This document shows, in pieces, positions 4,893 to 5,796 of a stretch of 5,796 nucleotides of DNA. Below the pieces are notes generated by a model, which saw only the letters and a list, made by a program, of their open reading frames with translations, did not search any database and was not told the origin of the DNA. Position 1 is the stretch's first letter, and every line of letters begins with the position of its first letter. A program made the position numbers and the translations under genes. The DNA comes from Nitrospirota bacterium (lineage in GTDB: Bacteria; Nitrospirota; Thermodesulfovibrionia; Thermodesulfovibrionales; Magnetobacteriaceae), in assembly GCA_015233265.1 (NCBI GenBank), contig JADFXZ010000143.1, positions 1-5,796 of the forward strand. Direction: 5' to 3'.

Positions 4893-5611
4893 TGTTCCTC
4901 CATCATTAAGGGTTCTATAAGTTTTAAGGTGTTAAGTATCTGGTCATGTTCTACCACCTCGACGATTATGCCGGCTGACTTTTTTCTCTTTAACAACTGC
5001 CTCAGCGCATGTAGTTCCCTGCACTGGTCATCAAGCCCCCAGTGGTCGTTTGAGCCGTCTGAGCGCTTGCCGTTACACTTGTGTATGTGGACGAAATCGA
5101 TTTTCTCTATTGTCTCGTTATCGAGAGTGTTCACAAATTCAATTGAGTTGATGCCAGCGGCCTCGACATGCCCTATGTCAAGCGTGATTGAGGCGGCATA
5201 GCGCCCCCAGAACCATCTGATGTCAGGCGTGTTGTGGGCGTTTTCTATTGATACTCGGCATATAGTGGAGAGCTCCTCAACTGCCCTTACGTAACAGCGT
5301 TCGAAGATTCCCTCAAGGCGCGCCCCCCACGGCGCCCCCTCGTCATGAACGATGATGGCATCAGGGGACATCTCTGCAAGACGACGTAAGAAATCAAGCG
5401 TCTGTGCTCGCTCGTGCTCCCGTGTCTCAGACAGATAATATCCAACCGGATGTATGACATATCGCAGCCCCATGTCCCGGCAGCGCTCTATCAGTCGCGA
5501 GACGTCTTGAGTCGTGCCTCCCCATTCCTTAAAAACCGAGACCTGCACAATCCCGCCCGATAAATTACTATCGATGTTGCCGCTTGATAAAACCCCATAT
5601 CCCAATGGCAT
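4883..5611 (-). CDS. Endonuclease IV-like / sugar phosphate isomerase-epimerase family TIM barrel protein
   Basis: The 242-residue protein has the metal-ligand pattern of the AP-endonuclease-2 / xylose-isomerase-like TIM barrel superfamily: H54 (YVIHP), H89 (VHDEG), E123 (SIENAH), D145 and H148 (LDIGH), H175/H177 (VHIHK), D189/H190 (NDHWG) and E218 (VEV). This suggests two or three divalent metals and catalysis on a phosphodiester or sugar. The substrate is not readable: candidates include a small AP endonuclease, a sugar epimerase, or another phosphodiesterase of this fold. It is shorter than E. coli endonuclease IV (about 285 residues). No signal peptide is seen, so it is cytoplasmic. ATG at 5611 has only a weak AAGG five bases upstream. 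It is first in the four-gene block and overlaps hisA by 10 bases, which implies joint expression but not a shared pathway. Confidence 0.85.
   Translation of the reverse strand: MPLGYGVLSSGNIDSNLSGGIVQVSVFKEWGGTTQDVSRLIERCRDMGLRYVIHPVGYYLSETREHERAQTLDFLRRLAEMSPDAIIVHDEGAPWGARLEGIFERCYVRAVEELSTICRVSIENAHNTPDIRWFWGRYAASITLDIGHVEAAGINSIEFVNTLDNETIEKIDFVHIHKCNGKRSDGSNDHWGLDDQCRELHALRQLLKRKKSAGIIVEVVEHDQILNTLKLIEPLMMEEQCS
4896..4901 (-). promoter_or_regulatory. Shine-Dalgarno GGAGGA of hisA inside the upstream gene
   Basis: GGAGGA stands three bases before the hisA ATG and is formed by the Met-Glu-Glu codons near the end of the upstream TIM barrel gene. It fixes the hisA start within the 10-base overlap and suggests that ribosomes ending the upstream gene help initiate hisA. 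Confidence 0.75.
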
Positions 5612-5796
5612 AACGGCCTTAGTTTAACAGAGGATAGCGATAAAGGCAAGCGCCATTAGACCCTTCGTCTCGCAGGGCGAACGCATTTGAAATAACGGGC
5701 AGAAATTACCAATAATTTTAGCCATGATCGATGCTTTCCTGGATTCCCGCGAAACATACATGAATATGGCCAACATTCGCCCCCGCCAATGAAAAT
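5612..5796. other. Upstream region of the four-gene block
   Basis: This 185-base stretch to the window edge contains repeat copy B. No gene from the far side enters the window. On the minus strand TTGCCT, 17 bases, TAAACT (about 5624 and up) looks like weak -35/-10 boxes, but the predicted transcript start would fall almost on the ATG at 5611, so I do not call it a promoter. A 33-codon minus-strand frame (5725-5624) overlaps the repeat and is treated as doubtful. Confidence 0.5.
5673..5750 (+). repeat. Dispersed intergenic repeat, copy B
   Basis: This copy reads CAGGGCGAACGCATTTGAA at its left end and CCTGGATTCCCGC at its right end. It matches copy A at 2678-2754 in opposite orientation, with about 64 of 78 aligned positions identical and one single-base gap. 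The best-conserved parts are the two ends and CAGAAATT plus TGATCGATG in the middle. It lies 62 bases upstream of the first gene of the four-gene block, inside the probable promoter region. Beyond the GATTCCCGC end the two copies no longer match. Confidence 0.75.

Noticed and set aside
5624..5652. TTGCCT-17-TAAACT as a promoter of the four-gene block
   Set aside because: Each box matches only four of six positions and the transcript would begin almost at the start codon, leaving no room for the AAGG ribosome site.

Overview
The window holds one transcriptional direction only: every gene I can support reads on the minus strand. There is a complete four-gene block on the right (positions 5611 down to 2737), a gene-free stretch of about 510 bases (2224-2736), and a large secreted repeat protein on the left that starts at 2223 and runs off the window edge at position 1.

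Right block, in transcription order: an endonuclease-IV-like / sugar-phosphate-isomerase-like TIM barrel protein of unknown substrate; hisA; hisF; and a CPBP-family intramembrane protease. They are packed like an operon: a 10-base overlap, a 5-base gap and a 3-base gap. The Shine-Dalgarno sequences of hisA and hisF lie inside the last codons of the gene before. HisA and HisF catalyse consecutive steps of histidine synthesis. HisH, the glutaminase partner of HisF, is not in the window. HisF is longer than usual because of an insertion of roughly 20 residues before its WEVYTHGG motif.

Left block: the minus-strand protein has a Sec signal peptide, an ice-binding-like (DUF3494) domain with six cysteines, and then at least five tandem 104-107-residue units with the VYTLTETGP-GY motif of SpaA/prealbumin-like folds. 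It looks like a cell-surface or secreted adhesin-like protein. Its 3' end is outside the window, so any anchor is unknown.

The least expected structure is a dispersed repeat of about 78 bp present twice in opposite orientation, at 2678-2754 and 5673-5750, with about 64 of 78 aligned positions identical. The two copies bracket the four-gene block. One supplies the last codons and stop of the protease gene; the other lies just upstream of the first gene.

Organism: a bacterium, probably Gram-negative, with moderate GC genes and AT-rich spacers. The mix of his gene style, dispersed repeats and DUF3494-repeat protein would fit Nitrospirota or a former deltaproteobacterial lineage. That is a weak inference, with no marker gene to settle it. 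I see no tRNA, rRNA, CRISPR array, transposase or recognisable riboswitch.
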